DNA of 39,000 bases. Source: Tubulanus polymorphus (taxonomy: Eukaryota > Nemertea > Palaeonemertea > Tubulaniformes > Tubulanidae). The position numbers were made by a program, and so were the translations under genes. Location of the stretch: positions 12,240,462 to 12,279,461 of the forward strand of contig NC_134034.1 of assembly GCF_964204645.1 (NCBI RefSeq). The letters are read 5' to 3'. The notes below the pieces were generated by a model. That model was not told the origin of the DNA. It saw nothing but the letters and a program-made list of their open reading frames with translations, and did no database searches. Of this stretch, positions 22,700 to 33,050 are shown piece by piece (the stretch's first letter is position 1; each line of letters opens with the position of its first letter).

Positions 22700-22985
22700 C
22701 AAGAACAGATGGCCACCTCTACGAAGTCTCCCTATGACGTCATCAAATAAACCATGCCATCTCCAGGGCCCGGTTCTACAGTTCTGAGTCATATCTTAAC
22801 TCAGAACTGTGGAACTGGATCCTGAGCCTTCCGGAAAAGATGGCCGCTTCCATAAGTCTCTCCAACTTAAAACCCCCAATGACATCGTAAAATTATCTAG
22901 CCAATAGATCTTAAGACTTGTACAGAGAAGATGCCCACTTTACAGAAATCCCCTAATAACATTATGGATTCATTTTGATCACAAA
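22700..22985 (+). repeat. diverged triplicate with AGATGGCC and a TGACGTCA-like site
   Basis: Three related segments start near 22707 (AGATGGCCACCTCTACGAAG), 22841 (AGATGGCCGCTTCCATAAGT) and 22929 (AGATGCCCACTTTACAGAAA). Each is followed by ATGACGTCATCAAAT, ATGACATCGTAAAAT or a weaker form. The first has the perfect palindrome TGACGTCA at 22735-22742. An old tandem duplication is the simplest reading. Confidence 0.5.
22765..22824. repeat. head-to-head pair of 39-bp family cores
   Basis: ACAGTTCTGAGT (22778-22789) and ACTCAGAACTGT (22799-22810) are a perfect 12-bp inverted repeat with a 9-base loop. The pairing extends outward as CCGGTTCT and GGAACTGG, so about 26 bp per arm match with five mismatches. 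Both arms are the satellite core, in opposite orientation. Confidence 0.8.
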
Positions 22986-23337
22986 AGCAAGCTTAAAGAG
23001 TAGGAACTGATAAGCCGTTACTTGGGAATTTAGGAAAATCGGCGGTTTTGTCATGAATATTAGATGACAAATCGACAGTGAATGTCACCTTCACGCAGAC
23101 ACACAGACTGATAGTGGTCAGCAGCAGCAGCAGCAGCAGTGCAGCTCATGCTGTGACGTATGATTGTTATCTGATGATGTCTCCAAGGATCACGAGATAA
23201 GATTCGGCATCATCGGATGTAACTTTGACAGTGGTTTGAACGTCGAGGGAGCAGAACAGTCGGTGTAACGGTTTCACGCGAAATTGGGTTAAGCCAGATT
23301 ATATACACTAGTTGATCAGTATAATAGAGGAAGTGAG

Positions 23338-23388
23338 GGGAAATAGATCGAGAGAGGAGAGAGAGAGAGTGAGGAGAGAGAGAGTGAT

Positions 23389-23460
<72 letters not shown>

Positions 23461-23480
23461 AGAGAGAGGAGAGAGGAGAT

Positions 23481-23577
<97 letters not shown>

Positions 23578-23655
23578 AGAGATGGAGGAGAGTGAGGAGG
23601 AGAGAGAGAGAGTGAGGAAGAGAGAGAGAGAGAGAGAGGAAGGTAGAAGAGTAGA
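23338..23655. repeat. (GA)n-rich tract
   Basis: Long GA dinucleotide runs with GGAGA interruptions, purines on the plus strand. The leucine/serine-rich minus-strand ORFs (23210-23737) are artefacts of it. Confidence 0.96.
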
Positions 23656-23691
23656 GACAGAGGGGGCGGGCGAGTGCACTCTGAACAAAAT

Positions 23692-23719
23692 GGTTCTTTG
23701 GGGGGCTTTCCAAAGAACC
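23692..23719. repeat. 10-bp perfect hairpin, MITE-like
   Basis: GGTTCTTTGG pairs with CCAAAGAACC across an 8-base loop, and a related GGGGTTCTTCAGCACCCC lies at about 23742-23759. AAGAACC-rich inverted ends occur in some MITE families. A short remnant is likely. Confidence 0.5.
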
Positions 23720-23895
23720 TAAGAGCTCTTTACGCAACCTTGGGGTTCTTCAGCACCCCAGAGTAACATTCGAGGGGTTGTTTGTCAATTGAAAGGTTTT
23801 CAAAGAACTCACACACAGCCTCTTTCACTTTCTTCGCATGTGAAGGGAGGCGAAAACATATTCAACTAACCTAATATATTGACACTACTCCGTCT

Positions 23896-24868
23896 GTGAC
23901 TGCACTGTGACTACACTGCACCGTGACTGCACTGCACTGTGACTACACTGCACCGTGACTACACTGCACTGTGACTGCACTGCACCGATAGCGATATCTG
24001 AAGTTGAAAATTGACATTCCAACAAAACATACAAATCCTTTTCGCACCTGACAACTTTCATTCAACAGCAGCAACGCGTCATGTCTCTAAGTGTACTGTT
24101 TAAACCTGATGGGGAAAGAACATAATTAATTTTGAAGAAAAAAAAAACCAAATATAAAATCTGCTATTGACATTTTGAAATTCGTCGGTAATCCGTTGAA
24201 TCCGCTTTCGAAAGAAATTCGGTGCGAGGCGCAATTTTTTTTAAATTTTACACTCGTCTGCATTTGAAACTTTGAAGAAAAGAAACTAAACTTGAAAGTA
24301 ATCTGCGCGGGGTCTTTTCGATGACATTTCAAGACGTTTGAAACTGGTCTTTATCCAACTGAAACTGAAACTGTCCCCAGAGCAGCAGACTATAGAATGT
24401 TCTTAGCGGCATTTTCCTAAATCTCCGTCGTGAAAAAAAATGTTAATTACTTTAAGAGTTAGTTATTCCGCAAGCGTCTCGTTGTCTGCAATTTCTATAC
24501 CTTCGCGGAAAATGAACACGTAACGAGTCGTTTACACGATTAGAACCTGAAATCGAGATTGGATTCGAACCGTGTCGTTTTGATGAGTACTTTTTTCGTA
24601 AAATGTTGCAACGATGCAGTGCAGTCACAGTGCAGTGTAGTCACTGTGCAGCCACAGCGTACAGTGCAGTCAGAGCAGTGCAGTCACAGTGCAGTGCAGT
24701 CACAGTGTAGTGCAGTCACAGTGTAGTGTAGTCACTGTGCAGTCACAGCGTACAGTGCAGTCAGAGCAGTGCAGTCACAGTGCAGTGCAGTCACAGTGCA
24801 GTGCAGTCACACTGCAGTCACAGTGCAGTGCAGTCACAGTGCAGTGCAGTCACAGTGCAGTGCAGTCA
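23896..24868. mobile_element. probable foldback element with tandem-repeat inverted ends
   Basis: The left block (23896-23987) is built from GTGACTGCACTGCACTGTGA and GACTACACTGCACC units. The right block (24614-24868) is built from the exact inverse, GTGCAGTGCAGTCACAGTGC and GTGTAGTCAC units. More than 30 bp at the inner ends are identical when one block is inverted. The interior is about 625 bp with no recognisable product. Long inverted ends made of short tandem repeats are the hallmark of foldback transposons. No target duplication was identified, so two independent arrays remain possible. Confidence 0.55.
24614..24868 (+). repeat. CAGTGCAGTCACAGTG array with 91-bp higher-order repeat
   Basis: Units of GCAGTGCAGTCACAGT recur. 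The block beginning TGTAGTCACTGTGCAG at 24636 repeats at 24727, with CACAGCGTACAGTGCAGTCA in each, so a 91-bp higher-order unit has been duplicated. The HSAVQSQC-like peptide readings are artefacts. Confidence 0.9.
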
Positions 24869-25767
24869 TAGCGCTTTGAGTGCGTGGCCGCTAGGCTGTA
24901 AGAGACAGGTTAGAATTTATTTTTACTTTTATTTACTTGAACTTGAACTAGGAGAAAATTACTATTTCCTATTTTTTCATTGCTATATTGTGGCCCCCTC
25001 TACCCTTACAAGATTGAAGATACATTTTTTTCTGAAACTTTGTATTTTCTACTCATCCCTGTAAACTTCTTTCAGTCTCTCTCTCTTTTAACGTAAAGAG
25101 AACTACTTGTATCGTTGTATTTATTCTACACCCGGTAAACAAATCTTCTTCAATCCAGTGATTCTCACTCCCTCTCTCTTCTCCCCCTCCCTCCATCTAT
25201 CTAAGTATAATCTCCCCAACCCTCGCTCTCTCCCCTCAGTCCACCGATCCATTTCTCAGCGCATCTTACCGATCGTCAGCCGGCAGTAAAGCGCGCTGCA
25301 CTGGTGAGACTCGGCGGTTCTTAACGACTAATTTAGCAGAAAGCACCATAAATTACCCTTTGTTATGCGTTGACCACCGCAGGGACCTCTGACAGCGAGC
25401 TTGTACTGGACCTAGTCTCACAGCTCACTTATACACGACCCGAGCTGCTGTATATGTGTATATATATTTATTTATTGTATTATCGTGTTGGGAGGATGAT
25501 AATCAGTGAAATCGCACCGGGCGGCGACAAAAATTATCAGCTCGCAAAATATCGGTGAGGATATCGTCATCTTCAACGAGTTTTTATATGAAGTCCGGAT
25601 GTAGAACGTGCGACTGTCACGCACACGCACACGCACGCACTGGCGCGGTAATAAAAATCAGCACGATCAGACGGAGTGCGGTGAGCTAAAGCCAGTTCCT
25701 CGCCCCCTCCAGATACAGTTGTACCAGATATTAATTGTTAGAGTTCCTAGAACACTCAGTGCCCATG
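24869..25767. other. unique stretch, no gene seen
   Basis: Contains CT-rich patches (25075-25087 and 25168-25240) and a CACGCACACGCAC run at 25618-25640. No gene, RNA or large repeat recognised. Confidence 0.4.
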
Positions 25768-25836
25768 GATCCATTTACACAGTACGTGTGGTTTTAATTT
25801 GACTCTGGACCCATCCTCGCTTGCCAGGGGTCCGGG
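25768..25836 (-). repeat. solo 39-bp unit next to a GGCAAGCGAGGA core
   Basis: GTGTGGTTTTAATTTGACTC followed by TGGACCC is one satellite unit in minus orientation. It is directly followed by TCCTCGCTTGCC (25814-25825), the exact inverse of the 12-mer core of the other dispersed family. Confidence 0.65.
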
Positions 25837-26084
25837 ATTACTCCCATACTCGCTTCACCAGCCCCCTGGCCTCACGAAGCGTGAATTCATAACGGGCGCT
25901 GTTGCGCATGACGTCATATATCGATTTGCGAAATACTTCCTTGTTCGGTAAAACGTTCGCTGATTGGTCCATGTAACGGGAAAAACAACAGAGGTCTTAT
26001 GTCGTTCGTTACAAGCGCTGTGATTGGTACGGTCGGATTCTGGTCGGCTAGTAACGACTCCAACGACTCGTGAGGTCAAGGGGT

Positions 26085-26130
26085 TCGGGGAACAGCTTTA
26101 TCGTAGTGGGTTCGAATCCCTTGACGGGTG
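26085..26130 (+). repeat. tRNA-like T-arm fragment
   Basis: GGTTCGAATCC at 26109-26119 is a perfect box B with flanking bases (GTGGG and CCCTT) able to form part of a T-stem. It directly precedes a minus-oriented 39-bp array. There is no complete tRNA fold. Confidence 0.35.
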
Positions 26131-26137
26131 AAGATGC

Positions 26138-26291
26138 TCTGGACCCACCAGCACAGCTGTGCGGATTTATCTACAGTTGTGTGGGTTTAATTTGCCTCAC
26201 AGGTGGTTCCACAGTTTTGTGGGTTCGGTTTGATACCGGTTCCATTTTCACAGCTTTCCGCAGGGTTTAGTCTCCACTGTGGGCTCAGCTC
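26138..26291 (-). repeat. 39-bp satellite family, locus D (degenerate)
   Basis: About four degraded units, with CTACAGTTGTGTGGGTTTAA and GTGGTTCCACAGTTTTGTGG the clearest. The divergence suggests an older locus than that at 34.5 kb. Confidence 0.8.
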
Positions 26292-27164
26292 CATGACATT
26301 TACTGTGTGTTCAAAACGAGACAATTGAATTATATCAGGGTAAATTGGTAATCTGAGCAGTTCATTTTCAATCGCGAATCATCTCCTACTCGCTCCTCAA
26401 ATATTAATAATCACCCAGATGCGTTTAATTCATCATGACTTGGGGCTGAAAATCTCCGAGATTCGAAAAATCGAACCGAAAACTAATTATCAAATCGGTA
26501 ATTACGTATCTACGCGACGTCTCTCGGGCGGCCGCGATTGTTAACGAACGAGCCAATGAGCGTCGAAATAGACGACGGAAATCGCTATTCGGTTTCGCTC
26601 GGAGCCGTTCGGAAACGCGCAGACGACGAACGAGAATGGCTGTATTTACGCGACTTCCGCCGCCAAATGACAACGAAAATCATAGCTTTAAGCTGCCTAT
26701 TAAATTCGACGTTGAGTTCAGTAGCAGTATTTATTTTGTCAGTACTATACGCCGAGACTCTCTACTCTCACGGCGCAGTAGTTAGAGGCGTTATTCGAAG
26801 GCGAAATGTGTAATTTTAAAAACAGAATTTTCACAAGCACTGCAAACCGCCTCCCATAGATGAACTGGAAATTGGTCTCATGCACGATACCTTTACAAAT
26901 GTTTATCATCAATATTCCGAGCGCTGCGCGTATGAATGAAACCGTCATTTGCAGTTTACAGTGGACTCCAAGCCGTTATTTTCTATTTTCGGCTTGACTG
27001 CGAAGACTGTTATATAATCCAATTGTCAGAAAAATATGTATTTTGCAGTAACTCTTTGTTATTATATGGAAATATGCATCTTTTCCACGAGACTGATACA
27101 CTGTTATTGGCCTGAGAAAAACAGTAACCGGTAATACTTCGGCGATCACTTTTATTCATCCTAG
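26292..27164. other. unique stretch with CpG-rich core, no confident gene
   Basis: A CpG-rich patch runs from about 26510 to 26680. A plus-strand ORF that can start at the ATG at 26556 runs to 26813 (85 residues) and has one hydrophobic stretch near its middle, but it has no recognised domain, and the opposite strand is open too. I do not call a gene. Confidence 0.35.
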
Positions 27165-27512
27165 AGTGGAACTGGGTCCGGGGTCAGATTAAACCCACAA
27201 ATCTGTGGAACTGGATTCAGAGTTATGCTAGACCCACACTTACTGTGGAACTGGATCCAGAGACAAATTAAACCCACACAACTGTGAAACTGGGTCTAGA
27301 GACAAATTAAACCCATACAACTGTGGAACTGGATCCACAGACATATTAAACCCACACAACTGTGGAACTGGATCCAGAGACAAATTAAACCCATACAACT
27401 GTGGAACTGGGTTAAGAGACAAATTAAATCCATACAACTGTGGAACTGGGTCTAGAGACAAATTAAACCAATACAACTGTGGAACTGTGTCCAGCGGACT
27501 CGGTTCCACAGT
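27165..27512 (+). repeat. 39-bp satellite family, locus E, ending in an inverted unit
   Basis: About eight units (TGTGGAACTGGATCCAGAGA and CAAATTAAACCCATACAAC), mostly 39 bp long. The last unit is followed by its inverse: ACTGTGGAACTGTGTCC (27476-27492) and GGACTCGGTTCCACAGT (27496-27512) form a hairpin with a 3-base loop, and the array stops there. Confidence 0.94.
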
Positions 27513-28457
27513 GCAATGAATGTTCTCAATACAGTTAAACATGTATTCCAAGAGTTTGCTGTAATTACAATAGAACTTAACTAAAGAAGAGTAGAACTGA
27601 ATATGTTTTATTATACAACGACGAGTGAGTTGTCGGTGGTAGAAATCTCGTATAGAATCGTCGTAAAGCTTTAGGGAATTGAATAGTTGAATAGTTTGTG
27701 GCCGCTACACGCTGGCGTCCTCGGCGACAATTTACATAGAATCATCGGATACTACTATCACTCACTCAACAGTTCCACCATGTTTTATTCATCTCGTCTG
27801 ACGGTATTTTTTCGCTCACACATATCCCCACAGGCCTAACCGATGATGTCCAGAGAACGCGCGCTATATGGCGAGCGGGGAGAGCGGGAAATCGCGGAAT
27901 CGTCGGCATTTTTCTTTTTAACAATCCGAACTCTTTTTTCCCGATCCTTCTCGTGTTTAAATCGAGAAGGCCGGTTAGTTGCATAGTCATGGCTTTGATC
28001 CAAGACCAGCCTAGATAGCCACTTAACCATTTAACAACTTATGACCTTAAGTTCTATAACCAACAACCAGCCTTAACTCATTATTGTTGTATCGTTACTT
28101 TATGACTTAAATCACAACTGTAGTCCCCTGAGTGATAAGATTGAACCTGGAAATCATTCACACTGTGTGAATATCTACTTCTTTCAGCTTCTTTGTGAAC
28201 TCAATATATATATTTGAGTAATTATTGGGACTGATGGATGTTGTCGGTGAATGGACACGGCGCACTACTGAGGTGTCGTGTAGTTGTAGAGAGTATCAGT
28301 CTCCGCTGTCGCTGAATCGATGAATAGTGAATGATTCTAATAGATAATGATAACCCGGTATCTTTTTACCCCCTTCGTATCTTGTATCTACAGCGATGTG
28401 AGTCGATTATGAAGAGTCCACCGTCGCCGTGCGTGCCCACTGTGTGTCAGTATGCAA
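27513..28457. other. unique stretch, no gene seen
   Basis: No recognisable gene or repeat apart from a short (TA)n run near 28205-28214. Short minus-strand ORFs at 27766-28030 overlap each other and match nothing I know. Confidence 0.4.
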
Positions 28458-28838
28458 AGCGAGAGACGACAGAGAGAAGAGAGGAGAGAGGAGAGAGGAG
28501 AGAGGAGAGAGGAGAGAGGAGAGAGGAGAGGAGAGAGGAGAGAGGAGAGAGGAGAGAGAGGAGAGAGGAGAGAGGAGAGAGGAGAGAGGAGAGAGGAGAG
28601 AGGAGAGAGAGAGAGAGAGAGGAGAGAGGAGAGAGGAGAGAGGAGAGAGGAGAGAGGGAGAGGGGAGAGGGGAGAGGGAGAGGGGAGAGGGGAGAGGGGA
28701 GAGGGGAGAGGGGAGAGGGAGAGGGGAGAGGGGAGAGGGGAGAGGGGAGAGGGGAGAGGGAGAGATGAAAGAGGGGAGAGGGGAGAGGGGAGAGGGGAGA
28801 GGGGAGAGGGGAGAGGGGAGAGAGGGAGAGGGAGGGAT
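28458..28838. repeat. GGAGA-type purine minisatellite
   Basis: Runs of GAGAGGA (7 bp) pass into GAGAGGG and GAGGGGA units, purines on the plus strand throughout. The composition shifts from AG-rich (28460-28655) to GGGGA-rich (28656-28838), with one ATGAAAG interruption near 28766. All three ERREERGERR-like ORFs are artefacts. Confidence 0.96.
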
Positions 28839-30517
28839 ATCGTTAAAAGCTATGATAGAAATTCTCGTTCACCTATCACCACATTCTGAAAATACGAACC
28901 CTGGATTTATATCGGGCATCAATCATTTCGTTTGCGGAGTCGTAGTCGTTAGTTAGTTTTGGACGGCAGTACAATTCATTCCGGTTGCAGCGATGTGTCA
29001 CTGAAGGTCGTTGCGACTCTAATTGCCTGCTCCGCGCAATTGTAAAATACCGCGAAAAGATTCATGATTTTTTTTCCTGTCAGTGATAGTATTGTTGTAC
29101 TGTACACGAGACGAGATCGAAAATCATATTATTTGCTCTCGGGATGTTTCTGTTTGAATAGCGAAGGCTTCATTTGGGTCCGAACAAGTATCAGCTATTC
29201 GCGTTCGGTCGTCAATCAGCGATATTTATGGAGGCAAGATAAAGACATAAAGCATTTTTCATCAGAAAAGCAAAGACATCGCAACGAATTGGCCATCCTC
29301 TCGTTCGCCTGGAGCGGACTGGGAGTAGCCCCCGCGTAATTCACTCCCTTAAAACGGGTTCGCCTAGAACACACTGGGCCGACGCTGAATGCTATACACT
29401 GCCCCCTAGCGAAAGCGTGGAAAGGAAGTGGGTAATTTGGCAACGACGAAAATCTTTTTTAAGAATCCATAGCAAAATTTTCATCGCTATCTTCCTAAAC
29501 CCGCGACCGACTCGAGTCCGGGTGATCTCTCACAGATTCAGTACTGTCAAATATCCGTAAACAACTACTATCAATATGTAAATATCTGAGAAGGCTTCCC
29601 TCCTGACACGGTCATAATTTGTTGATGTTTTTTCTTTTTGATTCCCTCAACCCACTAAGCGCCCACGCAGGGCATTGTAAGCGGGTTCGATGTTTCCTTT
29701 TCCCATTGGGAGAGACCAGAGAAGAACCTTCGACCAATAAACTCTGTCGCCACCAGGCTTTGCATAAATCAGGTTTGCATAAACCGGCGTCTTTATCCGA
29801 GCGTAAACCTAAACGGTTTGCGTTAACCGACTAAACCGGTTTACGAGCGGTTTGCAACATCCAACTGACTTATCAACATGGCCGAATAAGGAAATTTCCG
29901 CGGTCATCTGACTCAAGCTGACTTTTCGTTCTGTCGCATTTGTATCGCTCAACGGCAAACCGGTTTGTAACGCAACAATCCGATTTCAAACAAATGCGCC
30001 TCTGGATTGACGCGACCACGCGGCCACTGCGTCTTTCTACTAATCTCTACTAACTACTCTAATAGTTTAGGGTAATCGTTAGATTCCCACTACGTTTTTA
30101 ATAATCACAGTCGATGTTGAAAATGAAAGAGTAGAAAAAGATCTCTGACGGGGTAGAGAATTTTAGAGTTTGTTTTTCATTAATCAAAATAAGCTCTTAA
30201 GTTTCACCCTGACTCTTTAATCATCTGTAGTCATTCATTGAGCTATAGCTTTACACGACTGGATTATAGAAACGCGGCGTGAGATTGAGTACTGAAGGGA
30301 GGTGACTCTCTGCTTGAATGTGTAAGCTGGGTGTGGTGGGATAACCTACGACCCGATATCATTTAAAACAAATCCCCTCGAGAGAATGGAACGTCAACCG
30401 TCAACCGACACAGCACCGCGCTCTGTCGCTCTACAGGTATTCCGGGGGTACTCGGGCTGCAGGTAGGCATGGCTCACATTTACGCGATTGAACGCTGCTA
30501 TTCTACTTTCCTTTGCA
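28839..30517. other. mostly unique stretch, no gene seen
   Basis: No gene recognised. Between 29768 and 29970 the motif AACCGGTTTRC and its variants occur several times in both orientations, which may mark the ends of a decayed DNA transposon. Confidence 0.4.
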
Positions 30518-30765
30518 CAGGGTTTGAACCTGATGACATCGTGAGACTCGTCACAGCACAAACCCCTGTCCTAGTAGACACATCCTCCCTCACAGGGATT
30601 TGAACCTGATGACATCGTGAGACTCCATTACAGTTCAAACCCCTGTCCTAGTAGACACATCCTCCCTTACAGGGATTTGAACCTGATGACATCATGACAC
30701 TCTGTCACATCACAAACCCCTGTCCTATTAGACACATCCTCCCTCACTGGGGTTTGGATTGTGCC
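30518..30765 (-). repeat. 75-77-bp tandem repeat of tRNA-like, hairpin-forming units
   Basis: Units begin at 30518, 30593, 30670 and (partial) 30746. On the minus strand each contains GGTTCAAATCC or GGTTCAAACCC, close to box B, and the period is that of a tRNA. Each unit also has an inverted repeat, clearest in unit 2: CAGGGATTTGAAC (30593-30605) and GTTCAAACCCCTG (30633-30645), with one mismatch. The cloverleaf arms do not fold well, so these are tRNA-derived or tRNA-like repeats, not functional tRNA genes. Confidence 0.72.
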
Positions 30766-32504
30766 CACTGAACTGATGTACTGCCCATGTTATTCTAGCG
30801 GATCTTACAGATTCTTAGAGCCTGAAATGTGCTAAGGAACGAAGCGGAGACTGAAGCTCATTTCGTGCCATTTCAAAAAATATGTCCGATCACAGCGGTG
30901 GAGAGGGAGAAATATGGATGTCAATTATCTGAATTGATATGAACGTCACGACACACACTCTCGTGTCGGAGTTACTGAGCAGTGCGGCGTGAGACCCTTC
31001 AGAGAGGTTTGTAATAACGAGATAACTAAAAAACCGAACAAAATAAATACTGGTGGTTAGCCACAGTTTGTATACGCATGAGAATATCGCCAAAACTTCA
31101 TATCATCTAATTATAGACAGCACAGCGACCTGGCTGCGGAGTCAACCCAAAACCATCGTTTCACTGGCAAATTAAGAACGAATTGAACTGGATTGGTTCG
31201 AACCCCCGATACCCACCGCCCCCAACCCCCTCGCGCCACGGGCCTACGACGGTTATAAATCCTATAAATCTCATTGAAAAAAAATTACATTATATTATAC
31301 AATACTGCGAAAAACAGCAGCAGGCTCCATGAGCTCCCTGTGGAATCCCAAATTATTCGATGAATTGAAGTCTAATCTTTTGTCGTGTCAACAAAAATCG
31401 TCAGAACCATAATATCGTAGCACTACTGAATCATTGGCACTAATATTATCAGCATCCCCTGGCGAAACAATGCTGGTCGCTTCCATAAAATACCCGCGTA
31501 CTACACGCGCGAATTGATGACGTCATTGGGGGGATGTATACGTTGTTGAATTTTATGAATACTTCGTTTTGAGTATGGACGCTTTCGGGCAATTCAGAAA
31601 TAACGATTGGTAAATCGAACCGAGATCCGAGACTTTCGCGCAGCATTCGAAGCAATTGTGTTCATTTTGAGTTACTTTCAGCTCAATGTCAACTTCGGAC
31701 AGCGGAACTTCAAAATCTCTTTTTCATTAAAAAAAAAATCTTAATTTTCGTGATAAGTCATAACTCAGAAATTAAAGTGGAGTTTTAGATAAGCTTAGCT
31801 AACCTGCAAATGTCAAATCGGTAAACACAATAGTACTTAGAAAAATAACTTGATTTTGTTCAATTTTTCATTCTTTTACCTGACGAAGCTTGCACTTGTA
31901 GCGAAAGCATTCGTGTTAACCAAACAAAGTACTGAACAATCTCCACGTTTATAAAAACCCAAGAAAATAATAAACCCAAACTATATCTTACCTTCTGCGT
32001 TGGGGGTTTATAGCGAAATCATATCTAAATCCGCGAAGGAATAAAAGTCCTGGTCGACGAGAAAGACGCGATTTGATCGTTGCGGAGAGAGACTGCAGAG
32101 AGCAGACGATAGCAGCGACGAGATTTGAATATAATGTTTGATCAGGCGCGGAGAGCGGTTGGTTGACTCTCTCTCTCTCACGTCATATCAGTACCTGCCG
32201 CCGCACCAGCGACTTATTAACGATATTAATACTAAATTCACGATAGCAGTCTTATTTCGAATTCATTGTAAACAGTGGTGTCAACGACCCATCATTATTT
32301 TCTAAAATTTCGTGGAAATATTGATTCTGAATGTTCAAACGAGGTAGCGTACACACATAAAATCATGCCAACCTGAACTAAACTCACGTCTAAGAAGTGC
32401 TTCATATATATTCTAAACCCTCAATATATTCTAAAATGCTTTGCTGTCACGCCTATTGATCTGTGCAAATCCTGTATTCATATTCTGAATAATAATTATT
32501 ATTT
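30766..32504. other. unique stretch, no gene seen
   Basis: No gene or large repeat recognised. One TGACGTCA site at 31518-31525 and a short CT run at 32168-32179. Short minus-strand ORFs (30890-31093 and 31449-31655) are not recognisable. Confidence 0.4.
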
Positions 32505-32593
32505 GTACGATGTAAGCAGGGGGGATAAACCCACAGAAATAAACAATTATTGTTAATTTCTATGGGTTTATCCCCCTGCTGCTTACACTGTAC
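32505..32593. mobile_element. 89-bp near-perfect palindrome, MITE-like
   Basis: Left arm GTAAGCAGGGGGGATAAACC and so on to AAACAAT pairs with its inverse, ending GGTTTATCCCCCTGCTGCTTAC. Arms are about 37 bp with a few mismatches and one small indel, and there is almost no loop. GTAC lies at both outer edges (32505-32508 and 32590-32593), either as part of the arms or as a 4-bp target duplication. A snapback MITE is the best fit. Confidence 0.75.
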
Positions 32594-33050
32594 CCGGTGA
32601 GGCTGACTAAGCGATCGTGTTGGATTATATCATTTTTCAAAATGCGCATTGATGTTATACATCGTTGTGATTTAGTTGTAGTCTTATCGTTTATTCAACT
32701 ACCCTTTGCCAAAAGTCGAATTTATTTCATATGAAGTCATTCCTTGTAGAATAGAAGGGTGAGCCATGAGGTGCTGCACTCGAGTGAAGGCCCGTGATCC
32801 ATTGACCCCCTGAAAAGATGAACATTGCAAACTCGAAGACAACAGCGATGGCGACCACGATGACCGCAGACAAATTTACAATTTCTGAAAATCGTTATTA
32901 GAGCCTTTGATGAAACACTGCGTCATCGCCAGGAATACTACGATAAGATGATTACATTCCCGAAGATGACTATAACTATTGTCGAATGATAACCAAAATT
33001 TGCTCGAGGAAATATTTCGGTCTTGTTTTTTATTTTTATCGTTTATATCG
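32594..33050. other. unique stretch, no gene seen
   Basis: AT-rich, with no ORF or RNA gene recognised. It ends with a degenerate CTCGAGGAAATATTTCGGTC motif near 33003 that is related to motifs at 4.27 and 9.35 kb. Confidence 0.4.

Noticed and set aside
23210-23737. Serine/leucine-rich minus-strand ORFs
   Set aside because: Readings of the GA microsatellite in two frames.
26556-26813. 85-codon ORF with one hydrophobic segment, plus strand
   Set aside because: Unrecognised, the minus strand is open over much of the same span, and the CpG-rich composition lowers stop frequency. It cannot be supported without transcript data.
28331-28956. Three overlapping ERREERGERR-type ORFs
   Set aside because: All three plus-strand frames are open because the purine repeat lacks stop codons.
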